64,000 bases of DNA, from positions 310,001 through 374,000 of the forward strand of contig NZ_PDYY01000001.1 in NCBI RefSeq assembly GCF_002743255.1, written 5' to 3'. Every line of letters starts with the position of its first letter. The first letter of the stretch is position 1. This document shows, piece by piece, positions 1 to 7,989 of the stretch. Source of the stretch: Sporosarcina sp. P2. Its GTDB lineage: Bacteria > Bacillota > Bacilli > Bacillales_A > Planococcaceae. The notes under the pieces were generated by a model, which searched no databases, was not told the origin of the DNA, and saw only the letters and a program-made list of their open reading frames with translations. The position numbers and the translations under genes were made by a program.

Positions 1-1
1 A

Positions 2-124
2 TCGCCTTTGAAAATAGTAGCCGAATTAAAGTCATGGGAAAGACATTCCGACGAAGAGATAAATCATATGCTTTCTTCATTACAAGAGTTAAAAGAAGCA
101 GGCAAAGATGTAATATTGGATTAA
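2..124 (+). CDS. C-terminal end of an unrecognised protein (partial)
   Basis: The window opens inside a reading frame that stays open for about 40 codons and stops with TAA at 122-124. The tail is charged and looks helical, ending in LKEAGKDVILD. I do not recognise the family from this fragment. About 250 bases follow before the next start, so it is probably not in the DUF948 operon. Confidence 0.45.
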   Translation, partial: SPLKIVAELKSWERHSDEEINHMLSSLQELKEAGKDVILD

Positions 125-301
125 TCCTTAATATCTCTTAAGGCACATCCCGAAATGAAGCATAAGTAAAAGTCTGCGTTCTTTGTATGTAATCGAGAAC
201 ATGGGCTTTTTTTATATCCTGAGAAAGAGCACGTTAACGAAAGGTATTATGCAGAATAAATGACATCCTTAGCCCAAGTTAAAGAACTTCCGATGATTAA
301 T

Positions 302-326
302 GTTTTAGAAAAACTGAGAGTGGTAT
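302..326 (+). promoter_or_regulatory. Candidate sigma-B promoter for the first DUF948 pair
   Basis: GTTTTA at 302-307, a 13-base spacer and TGGTAT at 321-326 resemble the B. subtilis sigma-B pattern GTTTAA-N12-15-GGGTAT. The ytxG operon of B. subtilis is known to be stress (sigma-B) controlled, which fits. The element lies about 45 bases upstream of the start codon at 372. Confidence 0.5.
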
Positions 327-371
327 AGAATGATAAGATGTATTAAGTATGTTGGAGAGGAGGATGTGTGT

Positions 372-794
372 ATGGCGTACATTGGTTTATTATTCATCGC
401 AATCTCAGTATTAATTGTCGCCATCTACCTTTCATTGTTGCTGACGAAGTCTTCGAACTTATTGCTAACAGTTATGGGAACAGTAAAAGGGGTAGAGGCA
501 GAGCTCGATAAAAGCATTGAGCAGTTATATGGAACCTTAAATGAGACTGAACAACTGGCGACAGATGTTCAAGTGAAACTTGCTGCAACGACACCTTTAT
601 TTTCTACTATCGAAAATATCGGACGATCAAGCCAGTACTTGAGTGAAGAAGTAAACAAGCGGACAAGACAGTTTGAAGAGGATGGTTCTCTTCCGGGGAC
701 AGAAAAGTTTGTCCAAGCCATCCAATATGGAGAGTTTGGTGCCCAAGTTTACGAATCATGGCAACGCGGCAAGGAAAGTATAAAAAATACGTAA
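372..794 (+). CDS. DUF948 (YtxG-like) membrane protein
   Basis: A 140-residue protein with one N-terminal membrane helix (about residues 2-24) followed by a long helical, coiled-coil-like region, the layout of DUF948/YtxG proteins. The start at 372 is chosen over an upstream ATG at 330 because GGAGAGGAGG lies just ahead of it and the membrane helix begins there. Family members are general-stress, membrane-anchored proteins of unknown biochemical role. It is probably co-transcribed with the second DUF948 gene 20 bases downstream and driven by the sigma-B-like promoter at 302-326. The family call rests on the architecture and on the neighbouring paralogues. Confidence 0.75.
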   Translation: MAYIGLLFIAISVLIVAIYLSLLLTKSSNLLLTVMGTVKGVEAELDKSIEQLYGTLNETEQLATDVQVKLAATTPLFSTIENIGRSSQYLSEEVNKRTRQFEEDGSLPGTEKFVQAIQYGEFGAQVYESWQRGKESIKNT

Positions 795-813
795 AAGGAA
801 ATGAGGGCTGAGA

Positions 814-1308
814 ATGGATCTCGTTGGAATTGGCGTCATACTTATCGGTATCGCCTTTGTCATTTTAGCTATCTACTTCGCTAAAGTATTACAACAAGTT
901 GGAAATATTCTACAGGACGTCGACAAGACAGTAGGAGCGCTTCCGAAACAACTTGACGGTATCTTGGATGAAACAGGAAACCTAATTAAAAACAGTAATG
1001 ATTCACTAGCAGACATTAATACAAAAATTGAGAATCTGACTCCATTGTTCCAAGTAATCGGTGACCTTGGAGAATCTACACACCAACTAACGTCTTCATT
1101 AGTGGACGTGTCTTCGTCTGTTCAACAAAAAGGAGAACACACGGACACATCAGAGCAAAACAAGAAACTAGGTGGCCTCTACGGTTCCGCTATGTTAGGT
1201 TATTATATCTTTAAGAAGCGTAAACTATCTGTGAGTGCGGCGAAGGATCGTGCAGAGCAGGCGGCCCCACGAAAAAAGTTACCAGCACCGGAAAATGCGT
1301 CCTACTAA
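814..1308 (+). CDS. DUF948 (YtxG-like) membrane protein
   Basis: A 164-residue protein with an N-terminal membrane helix (residues 3-25), then a helical segment ending in LTPLFQVIGDLGESTHQLTS. This closely parallels the segment TPVFQIVGDVGEASREVT of the minus-strand copy at 1764-2201, so the two are clear paralogues. A lysine- and alanine-rich C-terminal tail (from about residue 130) contains GLYGSAMLGYYIFKKRK, again shared with that copy (GLYGVATLVFYLMQQRK). It starts 20 bases after the first DUF948 gene and ends directly before a strong terminator. The function of the family is unknown; a role in envelope stress is inferred from the sigma-B link. Confidence 0.8.
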   Translation: MDLVGIGVILIGIAFVILAIYFAKVLQQVGNILQDVDKTVGALPKQLDGILDETGNLIKNSNDSLADINTKIENLTPLFQVIGDLGESTHQLTSSLVDVSSSVQQKGEHTDTSEQNKKLGGLYGSAMLGYYIFKKRKLSVSAAKDRAEQAAPRKKLPAPENASY

Positions 1309-1319
1309 GTACTGACAAA

Positions 1320-1365
1320 GACTGAAGGTCAAGCCCAATTGGGCTTGATCTTCAGTCTTTTTTTA
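1320..1365 (+). terminator. Rho-independent terminator of the DUF948 pair
   Basis: A near-perfect 17-bp stem (1320-1336 with 1341-1357) around an AATT loop is followed by a run of T. It lies 11 bases after the stop codon of the second DUF948 gene. Confidence 0.9.
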
Positions 1366-1691
1366 GGTTAGGGATGTTGTGGAGAATGACTTTGATTGGA
1401 AAGTTAGACAAGAAGTAGATTTGCGCATTAAACTAGATTCGAAGCTGATAGATGACTCTAGTGCTCAGTCAAATGTTCCAATATACAATCAGGCGCAATT
1501 GCGGTATTAGGGAAGGGAGAGTAGTACATTTAAGGAAAAATGCTGAATTAATTTCCCATCTCCTATCCTTTTCATTTGGGCTACTACACTTGCGACAAAT
1601 TTAACAGGAGACAAACGACTTACAAGAGAAAATAAATCGCCTGATTTGCGTGATAATTAGATGGTTAAAAAATGGGTACATAGCATTTAAA
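1366..1691. other. Intergenic stretch with no supported gene
   Basis: About 325 bases with frequent stops in all frames. I see no ribosome binding site with a usable frame, no RNA gene and no repeat here. Confidence 0.6.
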
Positions 1692-1723
1692 AGACCACTA
1701 ATTCATATGCGAATTAGTGGTCT
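1692..1723. terminator. Hairpin between the convergent DUF948 pairs
   Basis: A perfect 13-bp stem (1692-1704 with 1711-1723) encloses a 6-base loop. T-rich sequence follows on the plus strand, and TCTTTTAAA follows on the minus strand. It probably terminates the minus-strand DUF948 pair, whose last stop is at 1764. Confidence 0.65.
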
Positions 1724-1763
1724 GTTTTATGTTTTATATGAGTGGACGGAACAAGTCTTCCAC

Positions 1764-2201
1764 TTACGGGCGCATCTTTTTAAGCTCTTTACGCTGTTGC
1801 ATTAAATAAAACACCAACGTAGCTACTCCATACAACCCTTTATACTCTTTCTCGCGGACGAACTCACTCGCATTCCCTACACGATCCTTAAACCGAATCG
1901 TTGTATCGAGTGCGGCATTCGTCACTTCACGTGAAGCCTCGCCGACATCTCCGACAATCTGAAAGACCGGTGTCACTTCATAAATTTGCTTGTTTACATT
2001 ACTGATTGTATCATTCGTCGTATGAAGAATTTGCTGGGTCTGACCCGTCACTTCCTCTACCGTTGACGGCAGGGCATCGGTCGTCTTCTTGACACTTTCC
2101 AATACTTCGGTCAGTTTCCCAAGTGGTTTAATTAACACGATAGCGACAATAATTAGCGCGATGCCGATAAGCAATACGCCTATACCTAGTACCCAATCCA
2201 T
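1764..2201 (-). CDS. DUF948 (YtxG-like) membrane protein
   Basis: A 145-residue protein with an N-terminal membrane helix (about residues 2-25), then a helical region with TDALPSTVEEVTGQTQQ and TPVFQIVGDVGEASREVT, and a lysine-rich C-terminus. It is paralogous to the plus-strand gene at 814-1308. The ATG at 2201 is preferred over a GTG at 2210 because AGAGGGGTGA, formed by the end of the upstream gene, is placed correctly for it. The upstream gene's TGA (2207-2209) lies five bases before the ATG, so the two are tightly coupled. Function unknown. Confidence 0.8.
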   Translation of the reverse strand: MDWVLGIGVLLIGIALIIVAIVLIKPLGKLTEVLESVKKTTDALPSTVEEVTGQTQQILHTTNDTISNVNKQIYEVTPVFQIVGDVGEASREVTNAALDTTIRFKDRVGNASEFVREKEYKGLYGVATLVFYLMQQRKELKKMRP

Positions 2202-2206
2202 CAAAT

Positions 2207-2626
2207 TCACCCCTCTCTGTTATTCTGTTTCATCTTATAGTACATTTTTGCTGCTGCTTCAGACAATGCAGTCGTTTGCTCCATCAACTTGGCATACTTG
2301 CCAGGGGGCGCTGATACTTGATCCGCCATTTTAGCGATAGAGTTCTGCACATACTGGGTAGATTCGCGAAGTTCTTTCGCTGAAGCTGCCAATCCTTCAA
2401 CTGATTGCAGTTTTGCGTTCGCATCATCCGCAATTTGATTCGTCTGAGTCATGAGCTGATCGGCTTTATCTGTGATACCGCCGACTTTCAGTTCCACTCG
2501 TTTCATCGTTTCTTTTACATCTGTCATTGCTTCTTTGACCGCTTTGGCTGTTTTAATAATAGCAATTGCGATAACTACTAAAGCCGCAACGGCGACTATG
2601 GCACTAATATACAAGAGCACCTTCAA
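2207..2626 (-). CDS. DUF948-like membrane protein
   Basis: A 139-residue protein with an N-terminal membrane helix rich in V, A and I (residues 2-24), then a predicted coiled-coil stretch (TDVKETMKRVELKVGGITDK and onward) and a polar C-terminus ending KMKQNNREG. The frame can be extended to a GTG at 2641, but GGAGGTGA overlaps that codon. The same motif sits five bases before a TTG at 2626, so I take TTG as the start. It is the first gene of a two-gene minus-strand operon with the 1764-2201 paralogue. Family assignment is by architecture; similarity is weaker than among the other three copies. Confidence 0.7.
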   Translation of the reverse strand: MKVLLYISAIVAVAALVVIAIAIIKTAKAVKEAMTDVKETMKRVELKVGGITDKADQLMTQTNQIADDANAKLQSVEGLAASAKELRESTQYVQNSIAKMADQVSAPPGKYAKLMEQTTALSEAAAKMYYKMKQNNREG

Positions 2627-2803
2627 TCTAGTCACCTCCACATAATAAGTGCGTTTCTAACTTGAACGCCTAACTTCCGTCGAAACGGGTAAACGTTCTA
2701 TATCCTTGTCATTCCACAAATGAAAGTAATCTAAACACTGGTATGCTAATTAACTAGAAAAACTATATTTCTATACCTACATGGGAGTACAACACCTGAA
2801 ATA

Positions 2804-2812
2804 TGATATAAT
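2804..2812 (+). promoter_or_regulatory. Extended -10 promoter for the EAL gene
   Basis: TGATATAAT is an extended -10 element (TG-N-TATAAT) 32 bases upstream of the start codon at 2844. I see no good -35 box 17 bases upstream, which is common for extended -10 promoters. Confidence 0.5.
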
Positions 2813-2843
2813 CTTCAAAACAAACACTAAAGGGGTGAAATGA

Positions 2844-3842
2844 ATGCCTTGTAAAGGTTGCGTTATCCAGGACATTGTTTATGAAGTTTCATTTGATAAG
2901 TGTAAGCAAACAGCATTATTCGATTCAATAGAAGATCATTTGAAGCGAGTCCTTATGCTGGTGAACCAGGAAGATCAAACATTTCATGTAAAAGAACAAG
3001 GGATAAAAGAATTATACGACTTTTGTGTCGATCATGCAGTAGAAATGGATTCTATTCGTTTTCGTCTTGACCAAACCGACTGGCGGCCGCTCTCTGAAGT
3101 CATGCAAGTAGTCGAAATGCAGTGGATTGATCAAGTCATTTCAGATCAACAATTGACGAGCCATTATCAGCCTATTGTTACACCTGACCTCGAAATTTAT
3201 GCGTACGAATTACTCGCGCGTTTCTATCATAAAGACGGTAGAGTGATTTATCCAAATGAAATTTTCACCGCGGCAAAAGAACGCGGTAGATTATATGCCC
3301 TTGACAGAGTATGTCGTCTGACGGCAGTTCGCTATGCAAAACATATTACGCAAAAAGCATTTATTAATTTCATTCCAACATCTATTTATTCGCCGGAGTT
3401 TTGCTTGCGATCGACGATTAATGTAGCCAACGATTTGGGAATTGACCCACACCGTTTGATTTTTGAAGTAGTGGAGTCGGAAAAAGTGGAAGACATGCAC
3501 CATCTAAAAACTATTTTGGAGTACTATAACTCAAGAGGATTCGAATATGCGCTCGATGATGTGGGAGAAGGCTATAACACGGTTGAAGTGCTCTCTTTCC
3601 TTCGTCCGAACTATATGAAGCTTGATATTAAGTATGTACGAGGTGTCGCGACTGATTCCGATAAGCAACTTATAGCAGCGGAGTTTCTAGAAAAAGCGCT
3701 GGCGGTAAATTCGATTCCGTTAGCAGAGGGGATTGAAACGGTAGAAGATTTTGAATGGTTGAGAGCGAAAGGGTATCAATTATTCCAAGGCTATTTATTT
3801 GGTAAACCATCAGCCGTTCCGCAAGTTGAAATTACCATCTAG
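2844..3842 (+). CDS. EAL-domain c-di-GMP phosphodiesterase
   Basis: A 332-residue soluble protein. Residues 1-95 form a helical N-terminal region with a CKGC motif at residues 3-6; residues 96-330 form an EAL domain. The signature appears as YELLAR (E122), with the expected metal and catalytic positions visible: N175 in FINF, E208/E211 in EVVESE, D238-D239 in LDDVGEGYN, K259 in MKLD, E295 in AEGIE, and Q315 in QGYLFGKP. The set looks complete, so hydrolysis of cyclic-di-GMP to pGpG is likely, although A is replaced by L in the EAL triplet. AGGGGTGA sits correctly before the ATG. It is a single gene, divergent from the DUF948 pair. Confidence 0.85.
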   Translation: MPCKGCVIQDIVYEVSFDKCKQTALFDSIEDHLKRVLMLVNQEDQTFHVKEQGIKELYDFCVDHAVEMDSIRFRLDQTDWRPLSEVMQVVEMQWIDQVISDQQLTSHYQPIVTPDLEIYAYELLARFYHKDGRVIYPNEIFTAAKERGRLYALDRVCRLTAVRYAKHITQKAFINFIPTSIYSPEFCLRSTINVANDLGIDPHRLIFEVVESEKVEDMHHLKTILEYYNSRGFEYALDDVGEGYNTVEVLSFLRPNYMKLDIKYVRGVATDSDKQLIAAEFLEKALAVNSIPLAEGIETVEDFEWLRAKGYQLFQGYLFGKPSAVPQVEITI

Positions 3843-3923
3843 TGCAGGCGAGTTGTCGAGGACAATTCGTTTACACCGAATTTAGTTTAATGTTAAACTA
3901 AATAAGAAAAGGAGATGGTATAT

Positions 3924-4676
3924 ATGAAATTAAATAAAAAAATCGCAATGATCACAGGCGGTGCTGGCGGCATCGGATTAGGAATCGCTACAGCCTTTGT
4001 GAAAGAAGGAGCGACCGTCGCAATCGTCGACTTGAACAAAGATGCAGGCGAAGCGGCTATTGAAAAACTACAGAAAATCTCTCCGCAATCGATCTTTCTT
4101 CAAGCGGACTTATCGGTACAAAAAGAATTACCGTCACTTGTTGAGCAAGTCGTAACAACACTCGGTAAACTGGATATTTTAGTAAACAACGCACATGCTT
4201 CACGTATGAAATCCATCGAAGAGATGACGCAAGCAGACTTAGATCTTTCATTCAATACAGGATTCTATCCGACGTTTTATTTGATGCAAGCCGCTCTTCC
4301 ACACTTGAAAGAGTCAAAAGGAACCGTTATCAACTTCGCTTCTGGCGCAGGGTTAAATGGCGATGTGAACCAAGGTTCATACGCTGCAGCGAAAGAAGCC
4401 ATTCGCGGCATCACTAGAGTGGCGGCGAATGAATGGGGACAATATGGCATTACGTGTAATCTGATTTCACCCATCGCCAAAACACAAGGAATCGAGCAAT
4501 GGGGACAAGAGAATCCCGAATCTTATAAAGCGATTCTTGCGAAAAATCCACTTGGGCGCCTTGGCGATCCGGAACAAGACATCGGTCGCACCGCAGTATT
4601 CCTAGCGAGCGAAGACGCTTCTTACATCACAGGTCAAACGATGATGGTAGATGGCGGTTCTATCAAATTACGCTAA
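3924..4676 (+). CDS. Short-chain dehydrogenase/reductase
   Basis: A 250-residue classical SDR oxidoreductase. The nucleotide-binding motif TGGAGGIG is at residues 11-18, an NNAHA version of the NNAG motif is near residue 90, Ser is near residue 140, and the active-site YAAAK is at 153-157. A C-terminal segment, GQTMMVDGG, is typical of FabG-like SDRs. The ATG at 3924 is favoured over one at 3915 because AAGGAG ends only two bases before 3915. The substrate cannot be read from the sequence. It is a single gene followed by a terminator and then the 21-bp repeat array. Confidence 0.85.
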   Translation: MKLNKKIAMITGGAGGIGLGIATAFVKEGATVAIVDLNKDAGEAAIEKLQKISPQSIFLQADLSVQKELPSLVEQVVTTLGKLDILVNNAHASRMKSIEEMTQADLDLSFNTGFYPTFYLMQAALPHLKESKGTVINFASGAGLNGDVNQGSYAAAKEAIRGITRVAANEWGQYGITCNLISPIAKTQGIEQWGQENPESYKAILAKNPLGRLGDPEQDIGRTAVFLASEDASYITGQTMMVDGGSIKLR

Positions 4677-4687
4677 TAAACTTTTAC

Positions 4688-4719
4688 GGCTATCCTGATT
4701 TTTGGGGTAGCCTTTTTTT
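4688..4719 (+). terminator. Terminator of the SDR gene
   Basis: GGCTATCC (4688-4695) pairs with GGGTAGCC (4705-4712, one G-U pair) around a T-rich loop and is followed by a T run. It lies just after the SDR stop and immediately before the repeat array. Confidence 0.75.
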
Positions 4720-4730
4720 GTATGTGGGAG

Positions 4731-5065
4731 TATGAGCGGGTGGGCTGTAGATAGAGCGGCTAGCGTGTGGTATAGAGCGGTCGTGGCGGGAGTATGAGCG
4801 GGTGGGGCTGTAGATAGAGCGGCTAGCGTGTGGTGTAGAGCGGTCGTTGTGGGGGTATGAGCGGGTGGGGTTGTAGATAGAGCGGCTAGCGTGTGGTGTA
4901 GAGCGGATGCGGCTGTTGATAGAGCGGATAGCGTGTGATGTAGAGCGGCCGTGGCGGAGGTATGAGCGCATGCGGCAGTAGATAGAGCGTATAGCGCGTG
5001 ATGTAGAGCGGCTAACGCATGCCATAGAGCGGTGGTTGCAGATGTATGAGCGCATTCGCAACGAC
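4731..5065 (+). repeat. Tandem array of a degenerate 21-bp repeat, 16 units
   Basis: The core GAGCG recurs at 4734, 4754, 4775 and then at exact 21-base steps to 5048, giving 16 copies; only the first step is 20. Units begin ATAGAGCGG, GTAGAGCGG or TATGAGCGG. The other 12 bases vary but are G-rich. The first nine units form three 63-bp trimers of the order TATGAGCGG / ATAGAGCGG / (A or G)TAGAGCGG. Because 21 is a multiple of three, spurious open frames run through the array. It lies between convergent genes (SDR and MarR). The same unit occurs inverted at 10241-10378. Function unknown. Confidence 0.9.
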
Positions 5066-5091
5066 CTACCCATTATCTCCCCTCAATCCTC

Positions 5092-5126
5092 TAAAAAAGC
5101 TGCTCCATTAACGGAACAGCTTTTTT
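5092..5126. terminator. Bidirectional terminator after the MarR gene
   Basis: AAAAAAGCTG...CAGCTTTTTT: the arms AAAAAGCTG-C-TCC and GGAACAGCTTTTT pair with one mismatch, and there are A and T runs on both sides. It lies directly after the minus-strand MarR stop and can also stop plus-strand transcription leaving the repeat array. Confidence 0.8.
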
Positions 5127-5551
5127 CAAACGAATGTGTTATTTAACTTCGTGTAAATTTGGACTAAACTATTTCGTTCAGCAGCCGATAAATGACTGAA
5201 GAACTCCGAACGCACCTGTATTCCGAATTTCTGCGCTTCGGTCAAAATTTCTAAGCCTTCGGGTGTTATATTCCAATACTTTGTTCGACGGTCTTGTTCA
5301 TCATTACGTAACGTAATATACTCGCTTTTAATGAGTTTTGATGACAAATGCGTTAATGAGGCGGGTGTGAAGCCTAGTGTCTCAGCTAAATCAGAAGGAC
5401 GTTGCTCACCTTTTTTATGTAACTCTAGCAACACGAGAATATGGGAGATTCCTAGAGACAGCTTGGATTCTTGCTGGAAACGGATCAGCATTTTATTTGT
5501 CACTTGATCCATCAAATGTACCAAATTGAAAATTGTCTGGTCTTCATTCAA
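5126..5551 (-). CDS. MarR-family transcriptional regulator
   Basis: A 141-residue MarR-type winged-helix regulator. Dimerisation helix at residues 5-30, a helix-turn-helix near residues 50-78 (RPSDLAETLGFTPASLTHLS), the characteristic wing DEQDRRTKYWNITPEG at about 90-105, and a C-terminal dimer helix. GGAGGTG is 11 bases before the ATG. It is transcribed divergently from the chemoreceptor gene, with 230 bases between them. MarR proteins often repress their own gene and a neighbour, so the chemoreceptor or the SDR are candidate targets (inference). The ligand is unknown. Confidence 0.85.
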   Translation of the reverse strand: MNEDQTIFNLVHLMDQVTNKMLIRFQQESKLSLGISHILVLLELHKKGEQRPSDLAETLGFTPASLTHLSSKLIKSEYITLRNDEQDRRTKYWNITPEGLEILTEAQKFGIQVRSEFFSHLSAAERNSLVQIYTKLNNTFV

Positions 5552-5783
5552 AAAAGAACACCTCCCTTTCCTTCAAAAAACTTTATGCTTATATATTATT
5601 ATCATACCTATAGTATATATGAAATAAAACAGTTGTGACACGATAAACATACTTACATCCCACACAATATGTTAAAATCAAAAAGTTTTTTATTTTCTCC
5701 TTTTTAATTATAGACTGATAGCGTATGATAAAGACAACGAATGAACTAGATGAAACAAATAGGAAGGGTGGGCATAAGGTTTG

Positions 5784-7496
5784 ATGAAAGTTAAAGATTC
5801 GTTAACATTTCAGCTAGGTACGATTATAGCTGGGATCTTGGTAGTGATGTTAGCCATTACATCACTAGCTACATATAAGACGGCTTATGATAAATTGTAT
5901 GACGCCGCAGGAATTGAGGCATACGGCTGTGCCAATATTACTACTGGATTGATTCGACCTGGTGATTTGGAAAAGGCATTGGCTGGCGATGTCGATACAC
6001 AAGAAGAGCTGGGAAAGACGTTGAACTGGACAACCGAACATAAGAATATATTTGAAACACAATATATTTTGGATTTGGATGGAAAGCTCGTTGCTCTAGA
6101 TGATAATTTGAGAACTAAAGGGTTTAAGCCGGGAGATCAGTTCCATTTAGATGAAGAAGCGATTGCAGATCTACTCGAACATCGACATGCGACATATTCT
6201 CAACCTTACGAGTATGGCGACATGGAGCGGCTTTCAGGTTATGCGCCACTATATAAAGATCAGGATGCCAGTAAGGAAATCATCGCATTCAGCGTAATTG
6301 ATTTCGATGCCGACATTGTCAAACACCGTACATGGGATGTCGTTCGCGACGGAATTTTGATCAGCATTATTCCTATGATACTTGCTTCAATCGGAACAGG
6401 ATTCCTCATTCGCCGGAAGACGAAGCCGATTACAAGCTTAATTGAGCAGGCGAAGAAAATTGCGGATGGCGACTTGGCGGTTCAACCGACAGAAGTTAAG
6501 TCACAAGACGAAGTGGGTGACTTGGCTCGTACACTGAATCGTATGACGGCGAATCTACAAGACATGATCGCGACGATGAATACGACATCGCAGCATTTAT
6601 CTGAAAACGCGGGAGAAACTTCTGCATCACTTTCGGAAATGCGTGAAGCGATTACGATGGTTGCGAATAATATCGAAGAAGTCGTCACGGCCGTCACGGA
6701 TGGTACGTCAAATGCCCAGCATGCAACAGGTATTCTTGCGGGCTTGGCAAGTGGTTTGAGCAACACGAAACAAAGTGCTGATTCGATGCTCGTTAACTCC
6801 AATGAAACGATGAAAATTGCACTAGAAGGCGCAAAACGCGCAGAAGAAATTAGCCACGATATGGAATTAATTCGAAATGGATCGCAAGAAGTTGGAGATA
6901 CAATCCAAAACTTGGTTGAATCTACGACGAAGATCCAAAATATCACGGGGTCCATCGCGGGTATCGCAGCTCAAACGAATTTACTTGCGCTGAATGCATC
7001 AATTGAAGCGGCACGTGCAGGTGAACATGGTAAAGGCTTTGCGGTAGTGGCGGAAGAAGTACGGAACTTGGCTGAGCAATCGAATCAGGAAGTACTTGAA
7101 GTAGAGAAGCTGGTGAAGGATATTTCTGACCGTATCCAGCAAGTCATTACTTCCACATCGGAAAATACGAAACACATCACGAAGGGTACAGAAACAGTGA
7201 AGCTTACGTCTCAGTCATTGAGTAATATTTCCGTGGCGGTTGGAGAAACCGTTAAGGAAATCAAGAATATCTCGAACTTGATGACGTCGGAAGCTATGAA
7301 ATCAACAGAAGCAGTGCAGTTGATCGAACATTTAACACACGCTGTACAAAATATTGAAGACATGACGAATAATATTGCAGCAGCCGCTGAGCAAACGACA
7401 GCGAGCATAGAAGAAATTTCTGAACGTTCTACGCAGACCAATCAAATGGCGCGTGAACTAGAAGTGTTTGTCGGTTCATTCAAATTACCTAAATAA
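5784..7496 (+). CDS. Methyl-accepting chemotaxis protein
   Basis: A 570-residue chemoreceptor. Transmembrane helix 1 at about residues 10-30, an extracytoplasmic Cache-like sensor region (35-190), transmembrane helix 2 (192-212), HAMP domain (about 213-268) and a full signalling domain. The hairpin-tip signature [19 protein letters not shown] lies near residue 410 and binds CheA/CheW. A TTG precedes the ATG at 5784 directly; I take the ATG. Its ligand cannot be predicted from the sequence. It is a single gene bounded by the divergent MarR gene and its own terminator. Confidence 0.93.
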   Translation: MKVKDSLTFQLGTIIAGILVVMLAITSLATYKTAYDKLYDAAGIEAYGCANITTGLIRPGDLEKALAGDVDTQEELGKTLNWTTEHKNIFETQYILDLDGKLVALDDNLRTKGFKPGDQFHLDEEAIADLLEHRHATYSQPYEYGDMERLSGYAPLYKDQDASKEIIAFSVIDFDADIVKHRTWDVVRDGILISIIPMILASIGTGFLIRRKTKPITSLIEQAKKIADGDLAVQPTEVKSQDEVGDLARTLNRMTANLQDMIATMNTTSQHLSENAGETSASLSEMREAITMVANNIEEVVTAVTDGTSNAQHATGILAGLASGLSNTKQSADSMLVNSNETMKIALEGAKRAEEISHDMELIRNGSQEVGDTIQNLVESTTKIQNITGSIAGIAAQTNLLALNASIEAARAGEHGKGFAVVAEEVRNLAEQSNQEVLEVEKLVKDISDRIQQVITSTSENTKHITKGTETVKLTSQSLSNISVAVGETVKEIKNISNLMTSEAMKSTEAVQLIEHLTHAVQNIEDMTNNIAAAAEQTTASIEEISERSTQTNQMARELEVFVGSFKLPK

Positions 7497-7502
7497 ACAC
7501 TC

Positions 7503-7533
7503 GGCCATCGCTCGCAAAGCGATGGTCTTTTTA
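7503..7533 (+). terminator. Terminator of the chemoreceptor gene
   Basis: CCATCGCT (7505-7512) pairs with AGCGATGG (7518-7525) around a 5-base loop, followed by CTTTTTAA. Confidence 0.85.
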
Positions 7534-7537
7534 ACCA

Positions 7538-7581
7538 TTGATTTTAGAATGTATGTTCTGTATAATACGAACGTACATACG
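7538..7581 (+). promoter_or_regulatory. Sigma-A promoter overlapped by two LexA-like boxes
   Basis: TTGATT (7538-7543), a 17-base spacer and a perfect TATAAT (7561-7566) form a strong promoter. The spacer contains GAATGTATGTTC (7547-7558), one base from the LexA core GAAC-N4-GTTC. Immediately after the -10 box, CGAACGTACATACG (7568-7581) matches CGAACRNRYGTTYG at 12 of 14 positions. Binding at either would block RNA polymerase. The arrangement predicts induction of the YolD-like gene by DNA damage. Confidence 0.65.
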
Positions 7582-7603
7582 CTTGAGAAATGGGGAATAT
7601 CTG

Positions 7604-7954
7604 ATGGAAAGGAACCGAGATAGAGGGAAATTGAAGTGGACGTCGCTCATGCTGCCTGAACACCTTGAAAGACTACGTGATTGGCAACGGGAAGATGAGT
7701 ATATAGAACGGCCTGAGTTAACCGATTGGGAGCTACAAACGATGCAGGAGACACTTGAAGTGGCGTGGCGCAGGCGTGTCGAGACATCGATTAAAACTTG
7801 GCATGATGGGGAAGTTCGCTTTCATCAGGGAGAGATTGAAGCGCTCGACTTGCGGACGATGACGATCAGGCTGCGTGATCCGTTCGGAACGGAAAGAATT
7901 CATGTAGGGGATGTGCTAGACGTCCAGTTATCGAAAGAAACGGGTGGTGTATAG
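7604..7954 (+). CDS. YolD-like protein, probable SOS gene
   Basis: A 116-residue protein with the YolD-like family signature: RDRGKLKWTSLMLPEHLERL near the N-terminus, an acidic central segment and a C-terminal part resembling a small beta barrel. YolD-like genes are commonly paired with Y-family DNA polymerase genes (UvrX type) in Bacilli and are LexA-controlled there. Here no polymerase gene is adjacent. The ATG at 7604 is used because the upstream promoter ends at about 7581, which excludes the longer frame starting at 7538. Function within DNA damage tolerance is not established. Confidence 0.8.
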   Translation: MERNRDRGKLKWTSLMLPEHLERLRDWQREDEYIERPELTDWELQTMQETLEVAWRRRVETSIKTWHDGEVRFHQGEIEALDLRTMTIRLRDPFGTERIHVGDVLDVQLSKETGGV

Positions 7955-7965
7955 GCAAAAATAAA

Positions 7966-7989
7966 AGCCGTCTGCAAAGGCAGACAGCT
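7966..7989. terminator. Hairpin between convergent yolD-like and GIY-YIG genes
   Basis: GTCTGC and GCAGAC form the core of a stem (7966-7975 with 7980-7989) around AAAG. AATAAAA lies on the left side, which is TTTTATT on the minus strand. It therefore looks mainly like the terminator of the minus-strand gene. Confidence 0.6.

Noticed and set aside
4731..5065. CRISPR array
   Set aside because: The conserved part is only about 9 bases with 12-base variable parts, no 25-40-base spacers exist and no cas gene is present.
4690..5073. Arg/Ser-rich minus-strand ORF across the 21-bp array
   Set aside because: The repeat period is a multiple of three, so open frames with repeated RSI-type peptides arise automatically. 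There is no ribosome binding site.
6482..6955. 157-codon minus-strand ORF opposite the chemoreceptor gene
   Set aside because: Antisense shadow of the conserved HAMP/signalling domains.
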